Notes: generated by a model from the sequence alone, not told the origin. Shown: positions 20,374 through 32,677, counted from the first letter of the stretch. The stretch: 64,000 nt of DNA from Fistulifera solaris (GCA_030295235.1 AP026145.1:312501-376500); one strand, 5' to 3'. Numbers and translations are program-made.

Positions 20374-22144
20374 ATGCCGTTATCCGATACCGAAGCCGTC
20401 AAGGCGGCCAAGAAATTACTCAAAAAGCAGACGGAACCTATGAAATTGAGGACATTGGCCAAAGCTGTCATCGAGAAAGTAGATAATGGTACTGATTCGT
20501 CCGTGAAAGAAGTACAGGCTTGGATTCAAAAGAGTGAGAAATTCATTGTGGACGACAAGAAGATTGTATCGCTCAAGCGAAAACGTTCCGAATCTCCCAA
20601 AGACCCACAAGAGGAATGCGAGAAAGCTTCGAAGCACGCTAAAATGGAAACCAGTCAAAAAGCCAGCAGTACAGGATCTGCCGCTTTACTGCAAGATGCT
20701 ACTAGTGTCGCGGGTTGGCGCAAACAGAACAAAATTGTCGTCATGCATACCAAAGACAACGAAGAAGGAAAAGAACAAACGGCACTTCTCGTCAAGGCCA
20801 AAATGTACTTTCCTTACACGTCGTTTGAGCATCCCGATTGCGTGGCGTCAATTGTTGCTCCCCCTCTTGGAACAGTGCGTGTCGGTCAATAAATTCAAAG
20901 CGCCATCGCCGATTCAAGCGCAATCGTGGCCTATTTTAACACAGCCGTCGGACTCGACCGGTCGGAAACGCGATATTGTCGGCATTGCCGAAACGGGAAG
21001 TGGAAAGACTTTGGCGTTTTCGTTACCCATTCTATCCGCCATGTCCGAAAAGAAAGTGTCGGGTCGCCGCTTACCTCGACTGTTGGTCTTGTCGCCGACT
21101 CGCGAATTGGCTATGCAATCCGACCAAGTGTTGCAAGAATTTGGTGAGGTCGTGGGGCTCAAGTCGTTGGTCGTTTACGGAGGAGTGCCAAAGCCGACGC
21201 AGACGTCCGTGTTGAAGAAAGGATACGTGGACTGCATCGTTGCAACTCCGGGTCGCTTGAAAGATCTCATCCACGAAGGATCTTGTGATCTTAGCGCGGT
21301 TGACTTTTTGGTTTTAGATGAAGCTGACCGTATGTTGGATATGGGGTTCGAAGAAGATGTCCGTGAGATCATTTCGTATTGCAAAAGCAAAGACGAAGGC
21401 CGCCAAACTGCCATGTTTTCTGCTACGTGGCCGGCCGCCATTCAAAACATCGCATTAGAGTACATGGTGGATCCCGTTCGGGTCTATGTAGGCTTTGAAT
21501 CCATTGTGGGAAGCAATGGTGACAACGCCGTTGATGATTCGCTGTCAGCCAACAAACGTGTCACCCAAACCGTCGAAGTGATTGAGGACCGCCAGCGTGA
21601 GGCTAGATTACAACAGATCCTTGAAAAGGTCCACGGCAAACGCAACAATCGCGTTTTGATCTTTGCATTATACAAGAAAGAAGCCGAACGTCTCGAGAAT
21701 TCACTACGGCGACAGGGCTGGAATTGCTGTTCGATTCACGGCAACAAAACCCAGGCCGCTCGAACGGCCGCGTTGGCCGAATTCAAAGACGGCACTTGTC
21801 CACTGTTGGTCGCGACCGATGTTGCCGCACGAGGTTTGGATATTCCGAATGTAGAGGCTGTGATCAATTACACATTTCCGTTGACGATTGAAGACTACGT
21901 TCACCGCATCGGCCGAACGGGCCGTGCAGGCAAGCACGGAGTGAGTTACACGTTCTTCCAACCGACCGACAAGTCGCACGCGGGGGAACTCCAGCAAGTC
22001 ATGAAACAAGCTGGACAAGAAGTCCCCGAAGAATTGTTGAAGTTTGGGAGCACCATCAAGAAGAAAGAACACAAGCTATATGGCAACTTCGGTCCCAAGG
22101 ATGCTTCGACGATGAAGAAAGCGACCCGAATTGTTTTCGATTAA
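20374..22144 (+). CDS. DEAD-box RNA helicase, DBP3-like (ribosome assembly)
   Basis: The protein is an ATP-dependent RNA helicase. The ATG at 20374 starts a charged N-terminal extension with KRKRSESPK. The core has the Q motif (FKAPSPIQAQSWP), motif I AETGSGKT, Ia PTRELA, Ib TPGRL, II VLDEADRMLD, III SATWP, then IV-VI including ARGLDIPNVEAV and HRIGRTGRAGK. SATWP instead of SAT-F/M and a short lysine-rich tail match yeast Dbp3, which acts in pre-60S rRNA processing in the nucleolus; a DDX5/DBP2-type assignment is possible. One frame break occurs at the C run 20860-20864. Removing one C joins IVAPLLEQCVSVNKFKAP. About 590 residues, no intron. Confidence 0.88.
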
Positions 22145-22215
22145 AACACTCTTGTTCACTAAGAACTGTATTTGTTGAGCGACCATGAAATTTTCTCTTA
22201 ACACAACCGCATAAT

Positions 22216-22626
22216 CTACTTTTTATCCTTGACATCACCTTTTAAGAATGATTCATCCTGCTTCAGAGGTCCACGCAGACCTCGTCTTTTCGCTTCCAAT
22301 TTCCGATACGCTTCTTGCGCCTTCAACGCATCGGAAGGCATGAGGGATTCACCCTGATATTTCCTATACGCAATGTATCCGACACCTCCCAGTAACACAA
22401 CGGCTCCCAGAAAAACAATTCGGTTCTCTGATGTCGAATGGTAGAGGCGTGTTTGTTGACTTTTCATCGATGGCATTGTCATGCAGGTCATATTCACCCG
22501 AGAAAAATGCTCGTGGCGCCTCCTCTCATCGTCTCCCGGAAGTGCCAAATGAGAAACCAGGACTTTTCGATCGGATAACCGAGAAAATCTGAATTTAGCA
22601 TGGCAAATACGAGAAAACCGACTCAT
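22216..22626 (-). CDS. Small single-pass membrane protein, probably mitochondrial
   Basis: 136 residues from the ATG at 22626. The first 60 residues are rich in Arg, Ser and His with almost no acidic residues (MSRFSRICHAKFRFSRLSDR), like a mitochondrial presequence. One membrane helix follows (IVFLGAVVLLGGVGYIAY), then a charged helix (EAYRKLEAKRRGLRG) and a lysine-rich end. I do not recognise a family. It is convergent with the helicase gene (71 bp apart), and its 5' side faces the satellite array. Confidence rests on frame length and a credible targeting plus anchor layout. Confidence 0.6.
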   Translation of the reverse strand: MSRFSRICHAKFRFSRLSDRKVLVSHLALPGDDERRRHEHFSRVNMTCMTMPSMKSQQTRLYHSTSENRIVFLGAVVLLGGVGYIAYRKYQGESLMPSDALKAQEAYRKLEAKRRGLRGPLKQDESFLKGDVKDKK

Positions 22627-22699
22627 ATTTCATGCATTCGATTCATTGAAATACAATATTTTAACATGACTTTTGTAATGTGTTGTGGATCATACTGGT

Positions 22700-23790
22700 A
22701 ACGAAGAACGAAGCAAAGTGCACTTTCCAGAAATTCTGGAATCTTGATTTCAGGTCATACAGAAATTCTGTGGTGGTCCAGAAATTCTGGACCAGTTTGT
22801 TCGATCCGACCGACACGCTGCGCTAGTTCCAGAAATTTTGGAAACGCTGTTTCGGATCACAACGAAAGAAAATGCGCGTTCAAGAAATTCTGGAAACGGT
22901 GTTTTGGATCGTAACGAAGCAAAGTGCACTTTCCAGAAATTCTGGAATCTTGATTTCAGGTCATATAGAAATTCTGTGGTGGTCCAGAAATTCTGGACCA
23001 GTTTGTTCGATCCGACCGAAACGGCGCACGTTCCAGAAATTTTGGAAACGCTGTTTCGGATCACAACGAAAGAAAATGCGCGTTCAAGAAATTCTGGAAA
23101 CGGTGTTTTGGATCGTAACGAAGCAAAGTGCACTTTCCAGAAATTCTGGAATATTGATTTCAGGTCATATAGAAATTCTGTGGTGGTCCAGAAATTCTGG
23201 ACCAGTTTGTTCGATCCGACCGAAACGGCGCACGTTCCAGAAATTTTGGAAACGCTGTTTCGGATCACAACGAAAGAAAATGCGCGTTCAAGAAATTCTG
23301 GAAACGGTGTTTTGGATCGTAACGAAGCAAAGTGCACTTTCCAGAAATTCTGGAATATTGATTTCAGGTCATATAGAAATTCTGTGGTGGTCCAGAAATT
23401 CTGGACCAGTTTGTTCGATCCGACCGAAACGCTGCGCACGTTCCAGAAATTTTGGAAACGGTGTTTCGGATCACAACGAAAGAAAATGCGCGTTCAAGAA
23501 ATTCTGGAAACGGTGTTTTGGATCGTAACGAAGCAAAGTGCACTTTCCAGAAATTCTGGAATAATTCTGGACCAATATTTATTTCTTCGATCCGACCGAA
23601 ACCGAAGCGCGAAACGCTGTGCAGAATTCTGCGGACCAGTGCGGACGTTCCAGAATTTTTGAACTAAGACAGAAATTCTGTGGACGTTCCAGATATTCTG
23701 AACTGGTAAGGTTTAGACTAGACTCCTCCAGAAATTTTGGGGACGGTGTGATCGACACAACAGAAATTCTGTCTGTTAAATCGTATTTCC
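22700..23790. repeat. Satellite array A: higher-order repeat of four ~51-bp palindrome monomers
   Basis: Units of 204-206 bp start at about 22707, 22913, 23117, 23321 and 23527. Each unit contains four near-palindromes about 51, 49, 52 and 52 bp apart: TTCCAGAAATTCTGGAA, GGTCCAGAAATTCTGGACC, TTCCAGAAATTTTGGAA and TTCAAGAAATTCTGGAA. Copies 2-4 are almost identical, while the edges (after about 23560) decay into shorter pieces. Because 204 is divisible by three, long open frames appear on both strands; I read them as by-products of the repeat. Confidence 0.95.
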
Positions 23791-23973
23791 GTAAACCAAC
23801 ATTCGCAAGGCTTTATTCGCATTGCGAATGCTGCTTATTCTCTCTCATCTCTCATCGGCAGCGCATTTGTTTGTTACCCCTCAGCATTTAAACGGCCTTC
23901 GCCCTTTTCCTCGTTTTAACCACTCATATATCTTTTACCGTATTGGAAATCGAGTTGGCGGCGACAAAAAGCG

Positions 23974-26390
23974 ATGGCAATGACGACAAACTCGACAGGA
24001 TCGGTAGCCTTGCCGGTGCTCGATGTGAATAGAGAATGCTTGCCTGCCAGCATTGTACAAGAAGAAACTATGCTGATTCGAGAATGCTTTTATTCGCTAC
24101 AAGGTATTAGCGGCGATCGAATACAATTTATCTCCTCGAATGGAGGAAAGGCTACCGTTCATTCGCCGGTGCTAGCACAAGCAGGTTATTCAGCCATCAT
24201 CCCTCCACATCTACGTCCGCAATCCAGGCTCGGAAGTGGAGCCAAGCAAGCCTTATTGATTTGCGCCGAAGCCGGATGGCTTTTGCGCGGATCAAAGAAT
24301 ATGTCGACACCGTAATTCAGCCTTCGAGTCATCAACGCACTCGAACACAACCACAACAACCAGTAGGATCGATCCAGCGTGCCTTGGCGAGTGCTCTTCA
24401 ACTCGAACTTCAATCGTATCAGTGCTTTCTTTCTGAGCTAGAGCCCCAAATATCCAGTTTATCGATACGGCAACTCTTGGTACAAATGCAACCACCCCTC
24501 GTCCGACTCGAACATCTCGCGTCCCTCACGGATGGCGCAGCGCACGCCGCACTGCCTGGTCCGCAAATTTTACATTCCCTCCGCCTGGCCTTGCAGCACG
24601 GTGATTCGCGAAAACGGACGTTGGTGCAGTCGCTGTTGACACGGGCGTGTACTCCGTGGTTTGATATGCTTTATTTGTGGACGACCGAAGGCATCTTGTC
24701 GGATCCAGCGCACGAGTTTTTCGTGGTGGACACCAAGGGCAATGCCGATGATCGGCATTTGTGGAAGGAACAGTATCGACTGGACTTTGATAAGGTTCCT
24801 TTTGGGATATTGGATGAAGATCTCATTCAACCCGCGTTCGTGGTGGGGAAGGCCATCAATTACATTCGAAAGTGTCTGCAAGATGGAGGATGGAGTCTGG
24901 AATTACTCGTTGACGAAGAAGAAACGACAGATGATTCCCATTCGGTCGCGATGGTGGATCAAAATGCTAAAAAAGCTTTGGGATTTGTTTACACACCGAA
25001 CGACGTCGGGTCAGCCAGGGCAACAGTGGCTCCCATTCGTCAGACACTAACACGTGCAGCTACCTTGGTCCATTCGCACATCCTGAAGTCCTTGCATGAA
25101 AAACATTCTCTTTTTCAACATCTGTTTGCATTGAAACAGTTTCTGCTGCTGGGACAAGGTGACTTTTTCGCCACTTTGATGATCGGAATACACAACGAAT
25201 TTGAAGGATTCTCGGGTTTGTCGGGCGTTTACCGTCATACGCTTGCCGCGATCGTCGATTCGGCGCTTCGGAATACCAACGCCACTGGCTTTCCTACCGA
25301 TATTTTGGCTCGTTTACATGTGGAGTTGAATCTGAAGCTAAATGATGATGCTCGTTTTCAATTTGCAGCTCCCAAGGGTGTCGGATCTTTGAAGGACACG
25401 AGGACCGTTTGGGACATTTTCGAATTGGAATACCAAGTCCCGGACCCGTTGTTGGTTATAGTTCATCCGGATGCAATGACTTTGTACAAAACCATGTTTC
25501 ACTTGTTATTTGATATTCGTCGACTAGAATTCATGCTGAATTTGACTTGGCGACAAAGCGCGACGCTTCAGCATTCGTTACAAAAAATGGTGCAGCGAAA
25601 TGGAGTCACGGTGAATAAAAGGTACGACAATTATGTGACACAGCCTTATCTTCATGATTGCCTCTGACGTTTTTGCAGCCCCGAGTATGCACAATGTACC
25701 ATTTTGCTTCGAAAAGTTTCCATGATTCGGCAAGCCATGACCCACTTTGTTACGAATCTGAAAAGTTACTTGATGTTTGAAGTGTTGGAAGGGGAATGGA
25801 AGAAGCTTGTTCGAACAATGCATGTTGCTGAGACTTTGGATGAAGCCATCAAAGCACACGACGACTATCTTGGTGGGATCAATCGAAAAAGCTTCTTACA
25901 TTATGAAGACAAAACAAAGGAAGATACTACACTGGGCAATCAGCTTCGATCCTGTCTGTCTCTAGCTACCGACTTTTGTTCATATCAAGAAGATTTGTTC
26001 AAAGAAGCCATCGAAAAGGCTGAAATTGCGAACTTAAAAAAGAAAGAAGCTGCGTTGCGTCTTGGACAAGGTGACTGGGGTATATCTGACGCTGTTACCG
26101 AGTTGTTGGAGGAGGAGACCATGTTTTTCGGGCTGGCAGACAAATCTAAGATGACCGAACTCGACGAACTTGCTGTGGAGTTCAACGACCATGTCGAGAC
26201 TTTGCTTCGGGCGTTTGACGCTAAATTAAATGGCCGACCGATCTTTTCAAAGAACTCGATTGCAACGCCAGTGACGAGCCCGTCACAGCTGCATTATGAT
26301 CAGGACGGAGACAAAGTTCACGACGATCTCAACTCTTTGCGTTTCTTAGCCTTCCAGCTGAACTGTAATAAATACTATAATGCCTACTAA
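23974..26390 (+). CDS. Gamma-tubulin complex component (GCP3-like)
   Basis: GCP proteins hold gamma-tubulin in the microtubule-nucleating complex. The ATG at 23974 starts a protein of about 787 residues. The N-terminal GRIP1 part has ETMLIRECFYSLQGISGDRI and ICAEAGWLL; the middle has TRACTPWFDMLYLWTTEG and DPAHEFFVV; the GRIP2 part has FALKQFLLLGQGDFF, then IRQAMTHFVTNLKSYLMFEVLE. The end, LRFLAFQLNCNKYY, matches GCP3 better than GCP2. A 57-bp intron lies at 25622-25678 (GTACGA...TTGCAG), joining NKS and PEYAQCTILLRK. One frame break lies at 24289-24290: the sequence needs one more base to read GWLLRRIKEYV. The first intron-free 2.3 kb and credible start suggest a full gene, shorter than animal GCP3. 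Confidence 0.9.
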
Positions 26391-26488
26391 TAGAAGGCGC
26401 TTACGTAACCTCAGACGCGTATATATACTAATGCTTTTAAAATCTTTTTCACCTTCCTCCATGTGCATACGCAGCTCCCAGCTGCATC

Positions 26489-28974
26489 TTACTGTTTCGC
26501 CTCAAGAGCCTCTACATCTCCAGCATCCCTATTTTCAAAATCATCTTCCATATCCCCCTCCGCGTCCACATTACTATCACTGCGCATTCGTTGACGTTTA
26601 GACGGAGTACCCTCCGTTAAATCCTCGTCGTGGAGCGATCCAGAGTAGGAGGCAAGGATTGCAGTTGCCTGTTCCTCGGAGACTCCAAGTTCGCGAATCT
26701 CCTCACTCAGCCGCATTTTTAAACTTTTTAAATCCGATCGCATCTCTAGAACAAATGACTCTACTTTAGCTGCTCTCTCTTGTGTCGATCCAAGAGTTCG
26801 CTCGTTCATCACGCGGATGCGCCGTTGACGTTGCAGTTTGTTCCTCAAATGGTTCACCTTGGCTTGGAGCAGAATCTTGTCCTCGCTCAGACTTTCCATC
26901 ACGGCCATCTCTTTGGGTAGGCTACGATTGTTGCGAATCCCAACGACTCCGTGGCCGTCGAATAAGGGATGCTCTATGGCTTTCTCTAATTCTTCGACAC
27001 TTTTCGATAGTACAAGATTGCCACGGCCATGAGCAGAAGGCAAAAGTTCTGCACCAAAAGGCAAAAGTCGACGTTTTCTGAGAACCGATGACACCTCTTT
27101 CTCATCACTTTCGTCTGTTTCCATGATTGACTCTGCACGCTTGTCATCATCTTCGTCAAAAATGCACGCCATAGCCGCGAGATCAAGAACGGGCGCCACT
27201 GCTTTTGCTGTCTCGTGCATTTCTTTCCATCGAGCTGCAAGACGTTCATCAGAAAACAGTGCAGGGTCTTCCGTAATCTTGAGTGTTTCCAAAGGGAAGT
27301 AAGCAACGCCGTACGGGAGCTGAACACCAATACGCGGAGAACGAACCCCTTGAACTCCAGACTTGTCTTTCACTTTTGCAGCAGGCGACTTCTTCTTGTT
27401 TACCTCTGGAGCAGAATCAATTTTCGAAGTGTTGTCCATTTCGCCAGCGGGGATGAGGAATCAATATCCATGGCTTCGCCATCGGACTCTTTGGTATTAC
27501 CCTCTGTGGATGGAGATTTCTTTTCCGTGAGAGGGTCCGACGGATGGAACACCACAACGTTGCCTTCTCCGTACGGGGAAACAACCTTTTCTCCAGGTAC
27601 GATCCACGCACTCGCAATCTTTTCGGGTTGAATCAGTGTCGAGCTATCCCAATTCGCAAAATTGGCCGCACCGACACCACCGGCCCCTTTGGCTAATTTC
27701 GCTTCTTCTACGACATACGACTGGAAAGTATATCCTTTGGCTCTCAGTTCATCGCCGCGTGCCTTCAAAACATTCAATACATCGCGCATCGCAACATTTC
27801 CTTTTCCTCCACCACGATTGCGAGTCCGAGTACTTAAGAGATCAGCTTCTTTCACGCATTCTTGTTGAACAACCGCAAGTTCTTGATTCAAAGCATTCAT
27901 TTCTTCATTGACATTCCGCAAATAATGTAGAAAATGACCCCGAAGGTGATTCTCCACCGTTTGGATGCGATCCAATTCCTCTTGTGTGTTTCGAAGCTCT
28001 TGTTGGGTCCTTTGCACCGTCTTTCGATAGTTGTTCAGATCAACTTCAATGTCCGAAGGCGAGCGCTCCCATCGAAGCAATCTGTGCTTTTTCTTGGCCC
28101 CAACGGATTCCGGTGGACGAGGCGGATCGAACGCCGTCACATATTCGACTTCGCGAGGAGAGCGTCTCGGGGCTTTGCTGTCCTTGGTGGGCGCTTTCTC
28201 TGCGGGTGGAGCCACAAACACGGACGAAGGAAGACTATAATCCGTTGTCCCCAAACGGATCGTCCTACCACCCAAACGGATGATATCCGGCATGCGTTCG
28301 TCTTCCGAAGGCGGGACGGATCCGCCGGTACCGACGTCGTCCACGGACATGGCCGCATCACCGTCATTGTCCCCATTCGCCCCATCATCGGAGCCTCGTC
28401 GGCTCGCGGTTTTTCTCTTGTTGGTCGCGACACCACTGGCCAGAGCACGTGCCAAACTGAGATCGCCTTTGACTTCGTGTTTGCGGAGAGCATGCATGCC
28501 GCTGACATTCGGTATATACCGTGTCCGCGTGCGACGTTCTTCCTCCGTCAACGAGTCCGATAAGAAGGATTCACGGAGACTGGCCGACGAAATCGCCAAA
28601 TCCATCCCCGCATCATCCGTTCCGGCCATACTTTCGTTGGCCAAGCGATCCAGCGGATCCGTAAAATTCTCCGCCGCTCGACCTCGCGTACTGTAAGTCA
28701 CTTCCAACTTTTGATCTGGCTCTTTTGCTTTCGTCGCTGGTTCTTTCGTAGCTTCCGTTAAATTCGCGTCCTCTGGACCTTCCACGTCAACATCCATTTC
28801 TGTATCGTCTTGTGATTCTTCTTCCTCATCATTGGCTGGAGATGATTTCGCGTCGATGCGTGCATCCGGATTGATTTCTTCTTCTTGCACTTCTCCTTCG
28901 TCGTCGTCAGCAATTTCTCCTTCTTCAAAGACTTCACCTTCTTCGGCCTCTGCGGCGGGATAATCAGGTTCCAT
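26489..28974 (-). CDS. Large acidic coiled-coil protein with paired PYG motifs, function unknown
   Basis: The ATG at 28974 opens a Glu/Asp-rich N-terminus (EEGEVFEEGEIADDDEGE). The middle has basic patches, a RLGGRTIRLGTTDYSLPSS segment and a coiled coil (RKTVQRTQQELRNTQEELDR). Then come two related motifs: VVSPYGEGNVVVF and, about 60 residues on, RIGVQLPYGVAYFPLE. A second coiled coil (LRNKLQRQRRIRVMNE) and an acidic tail with KRQRMR follow. The apparent stop at 27400 is followed by the same gene in another frame. One base is missing in the C run (gene strand) at 27449-27452, and adding it joins the halves into about 828 residues. Composition suggests a nuclear protein. I do not recognise a named family. 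Confidence 0.7.
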
Positions 28975-29672
28975 ATTCTTTGAAAGAGATCAAAGGTGAG
29001 TGCTAAAAGGTGTACTGGCAAGAAAAGTGCAGCCGGAGGAATGATACCTTCGGTGACTATAACAGCATGAAGCGACGTCAATGTTTGACGACTTGTGACA
29101 CTGTCTCCGTCATCGCTGCGCAGTCTAGAGAAAAAACTTACTCTGGTCGTCTCAATCTGACTCGTTTCTGTCCAACGCAACGAACGAAATGATAGATTCT
29201 ATTAGTTGACTGCAACGAATGCAGTTGTCTCGTTTTGTTATTGTTATGTGTTCGTTCGGCATGCGGTTCAATGTCGATGCCGGAAAATGCGGAGACGCGC
29301 GCGAAAATCGCGCAGAAGGGTGTTGTTGTTGCAATCAATGAGGTGTATAGGAGTAAAGAGTAGTCGCGTCCGACGTTGATTTTATTCCGATGGCCAATCT
29401 GTCCGTCCACCGACGGACTGATCGTCTGCCGCCTCCCGCACCCATCAGTTCAAACCGCACCATATCACGCAAACCTCGTCAGAGAAGAACGACAATAGAA
29501 CTTCCGTCCTTCCTATTGTTTTATCATCGAAACGACTTGCAGCTAGCAATTCAAGCTAATTGAAGTAAATTCAGAGCTCTTGAAAGAACATATCGCCCTG
29601 CTACAAAGGTCAATTGCTATTATCCTGTCTCTCTCTCTTTGATATATTTCGTTGTCACATCAATTCTCAACG
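28975..29672. other. Intergenic, divergent promoter region
   Basis: Spacer of 698 bp between the coiled-coil gene and the MiaB gene, both transcribed outward. A CTCTCTCTCTTT tract sits just upstream of the MiaB ATG (about 29629-29640). Nothing else is seen. Confidence 0.4.
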
Positions 29673-31688
29673 ATGAAATTCATCATCCAGTTTCTGTGGG
29701 TGACAGGCGTATCTTCCTTTTGTTTGAATCCCCGTTCTACCAATCGACAACAACACACGCAACTACAAGCAACGATATCGACACCGCTGCCCAAATATCC
29801 GACGGCACGAGGAGACGATGTCGATGCCCGTCGAATTATTGCCACGGGCGCCGGTCGGTTGCATTTAACGGCCGTGCGATTGCATCATATATTGCTCGCG
29901 ACCGAAGAAATGGCGGCCGCCAGCTTACATGAATTGCGAAGTGGATCCGTGTCGTTTGCGGAACTGGCGGAACAAGTGAGTGCATGCGCGGTGACACGGT
30001 CGAAACAAGGAGAACTCGGTTGGGTTTCCGTCACCGAAGAACCTTCCACTCCCAATAATACAGACGATCCACCCGTATCTCCGAATGCCCATTTGGATGA
30101 ATTCTTTCCTAAAGAAGCTCGAGAAAAGTTGCTTCTCATTACCACCAAGCCCGGTGATGTCGTCATGGTACCCTCACATTTGGGGTATCATTTGGTACAA
30201 GTCGTTGATGTCATGGCCAATGTTCGAAAAATGGCGAGTCAACGCAAGCGGCGAACGAATGGATCCAACCTGTTGGAAGCACTCCGTCGTGACACGGATT
30301 TGACCTATAAAATGGAAACGATGGGTTGTCAAATGAACACGGCCGATTCGGAACGTATGGAAGGTCAGTTGCAAGATTTGGGATTGCGACCGTCGGAAGA
30401 AGGACAAAATCCAGATGTCATTGTATTAAATACTTGTTCGATTCGTGATCACGCCGAACAGAAAGTATATTCGTACTTGGGACCGCACGCGAAACGAAAA
30501 CGAAATGGTGAAGATGTCACCATTGTCGTGGCGGGCTGTGTCGCGCAACAAGAAGGAGAGGCTTTGTTACGAAAAGCACCGGAAATCGATCTAGTCATGG
30601 GACCCCAATATGCGAATCGCATCGGAGACTTGCTGGAGGATGTCGCCAATGGGAATCAGGTGGTCGCCACGGAAGCCACTCACATTATGGAAGACTCCAC
30701 CAAGCCGCGTCGGCAGTCATCCGTCGCCGCGTGGGTCAATGTCATTTACGGTTGCAATGAGCGTTGTGCATTCTGTATTGTTCCGACGACACGCGGAGTG
30801 GAACAATCGCGCCCGTAGAAAGTATTGTTGCCGAAGTGGAAGAGTTGGTCGCGCAAGGGTTCAAAGAGGTGACACTTTTGGGTCAAAATATTGATGCCTA
30901 CGGTCGTGACATGATACCCAAACGCAAATTTTCGGATTTAATTCGGATTGTGGGAGGCATACCTGGTTTGGAACGTCTGCGGTTTGTGACATCTCATCCT
31001 CGGTACATGTCTTTGGGTGTGGTGGATGCGGTCGCCGAAACTCCCACGGCCTGTGAAAGTTTCCACATTCCTTTTCAAAGCGGATCAAATCGAATTTTGG
31101 CCGCCATGGGACGTGGTCACACCCGCGAGAAGTATCTCTATATTGTGGAAAGGATTCGATCGGTAAGTTCTTTGTGCGGTGTCGTTTTTGCTGCGGCCCA
31201 TTAAATCGAAGACAAATCTCACCGCGCATTCCCTTTCGTTGCAGGTAATACCCGACGCTTCCATCACCGCAGATGTTATCGTTGGTTTTCCGGGAGAGAC
31301 CGAAGAAGATTTTCAAGACTCATTGGCACTCATGGAGGAAGTGAGATTTGACAACGTTCACACCGCCGCGTACTCACCACGACCGAACACCCCGGCCGCC
31401 ACCATGGAAGACCAAGTTCCAGATCATGTGAAGAAAGATCGTCTCAGTCGAATCAATGACGTGAACAAGCGTATTGCTGTAGAGCGACGAGCGGCATTGG
31501 TGGGTAAAACTTTGGAAATTTTGGTAGAGGAGCGCAACATCCGCAATCCCATTCAAGTTCTGGGACGGACTCGTCAAGGATTCACTTGCTATATGACTGG
31601 GGATATTGATGAATTACGCGGAAAGACGGTGCAAGCGGAGATAACTTCCGCCAAGAACTTTCATCTTGTGGGTAGAATAGTTGGTTAA
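29673..31688 (+). CDS. miaB: Plastid MiaB-type tRNA methylthiotransferase fused to a parvulin prolyl isomerase
   Basis: MiaB is a radical-SAM enzyme that adds the 2-methylthio group to i6A37 of tRNA. The ATG at 29673 gives a signal peptide ending VSSFCLNP, a diatom plastid signal with Phe at the cut. Residues about 50-185 form a parvulin-like PPIase domain: [33 protein letters not shown], then [20 protein letters not shown]. MiaB follows: [29 protein letters not shown] and [12 protein letters not shown] bear the three N-terminal cluster cysteines; [15 protein letters not shown] is the radical-SAM CxxxCxxC. The C-terminal TRAM part ends [13 protein letters not shown] frame break at 30815 needs one G to read [11 protein letters not shown]. 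An 82-bp intron lies at 31163-31244 (GTAAGT...TTGCAG). Confidence 0.88.
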
Positions 31689-31815
31689 TAATTGCTTTGT
31701 TTTCCACATTTATGTTGCTTCATTATAATTCTAATGGGTTTAACACCCTTTGTTCTCGCTAATTTCTGTACAAGTGGTACGATGTGTTTGTTCATAAAAT
31801 AGTCATGACCGCTCC

Positions 31816-32677
31816 TTACACGGGCAAGTCCCCATAATGCGCCGTCCACAATTGTGGCGTGGGCAGTGCCCCGAGCGGCTGCAGCGGATGAGAGGTTCCC
31901 GCCGCAAAGAACGAAGCCGCCAGAGCAGACGGCAACGCGACGGCAGTCGGATCGTACACTTCGGATTTCGTCGGAGGTCTCGTCGGAGCCGCCAATTGAC
32001 ATAGCGCCGATGCTGCAATGATGTGCTCTCGTCCTTCCGGAACAGTCGTCTTTCGACGTTTGCGACGAGTTTGAGATGGCTCGGGGTTCGTATCCAATAC
32101 ACCGGCTTGTATAATTTTTGGGTCCAAGACTTCATTGAACCCGGCCAGAAGCATTTGCAGTCGACTACCATTTTCTTCTAATCGACGAAACACGTGTTCT
32201 CCTTCTTTCAGACGTTTGAGGACTTTTTTGAGCGTGTGATTTGATTTGCACCAGTGATCTGTAAGGAAAAGGACATGACTGTTTATGAGAAAGTGAATGA
32301 TACAAGAACATGAATGAAGCAAACGTTTGACGACAGCATCAAGCTTTTGCTAGCCAAGATGACTTACCGATCGGGTAGATAATCACTCATCTTCTTCCAT
32401 CTAAAAGAGAAAGAAAAGCAGCAGCAACATGTCAGTTTCTTCACACCATAACCAGTTAGAACAAATAACAACACTCTTTCTAAACATACCGCCCCTTGCC
32501 ATATTTGCGCAAACCATACAAAAACAATATCTTTTCATCCAACGTCCAGCGACCGGTGCGTTTGGCCGCCTTGTTATGCTCCATCAAGGAAGCCGACAAG
32601 GCTTCAATGGTAGAAATGGGCGTGTCTTTTTCTATTTTCGACAAGGCTATCGCCGAATACGAATTCGGATTGAACAT
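31816..32677 (-). CDS. SHAQKYF-class single-MYB (SANT) transcription factor
   Basis: Three exons: 32677-32490, a 33-nt microexon 32400-32368, and 32258-31816, with introns of 89 and 109 bp. Together they read RWTLDEKILFLYGLRKYGKGRW, then KKMSDYLPDR, then SLVQIKSHAQKVLKRL, the complete SHAQKYF-type MYB repeat with its three Trp/hydrophobic core positions. In plants this class includes circadian and light-response factors (CCA1/RVE type). The third exon needs one A fewer at the T run 32224-32229 to stay in frame just after SHAQK. The C-terminal half has an NLS-like RRKRRK and Ala/Pro-rich sequence. About 220 residues. It is divergent from ChlM, with starts 779 bp apart. The target genes are unknown. 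Confidence 0.85.

Noticed and set aside
22750-23662. Long open frames (218-274 codons) on both strands through array A, and similar ones through array B (40375-41479)
   Set aside because: They exist because the repeat contains no stops and 204 is a multiple of three; they occur on both strands and in two frames, and array B shifts frame at every 52-bp unit. No start context or conserved protein is seen.
22700-23790. Heat-shock element cluster
   Set aside because: HSE units are GAA and TTC separated by two bases; here the core is GAA-A-TTC with one base between, so the spacing does not fit.
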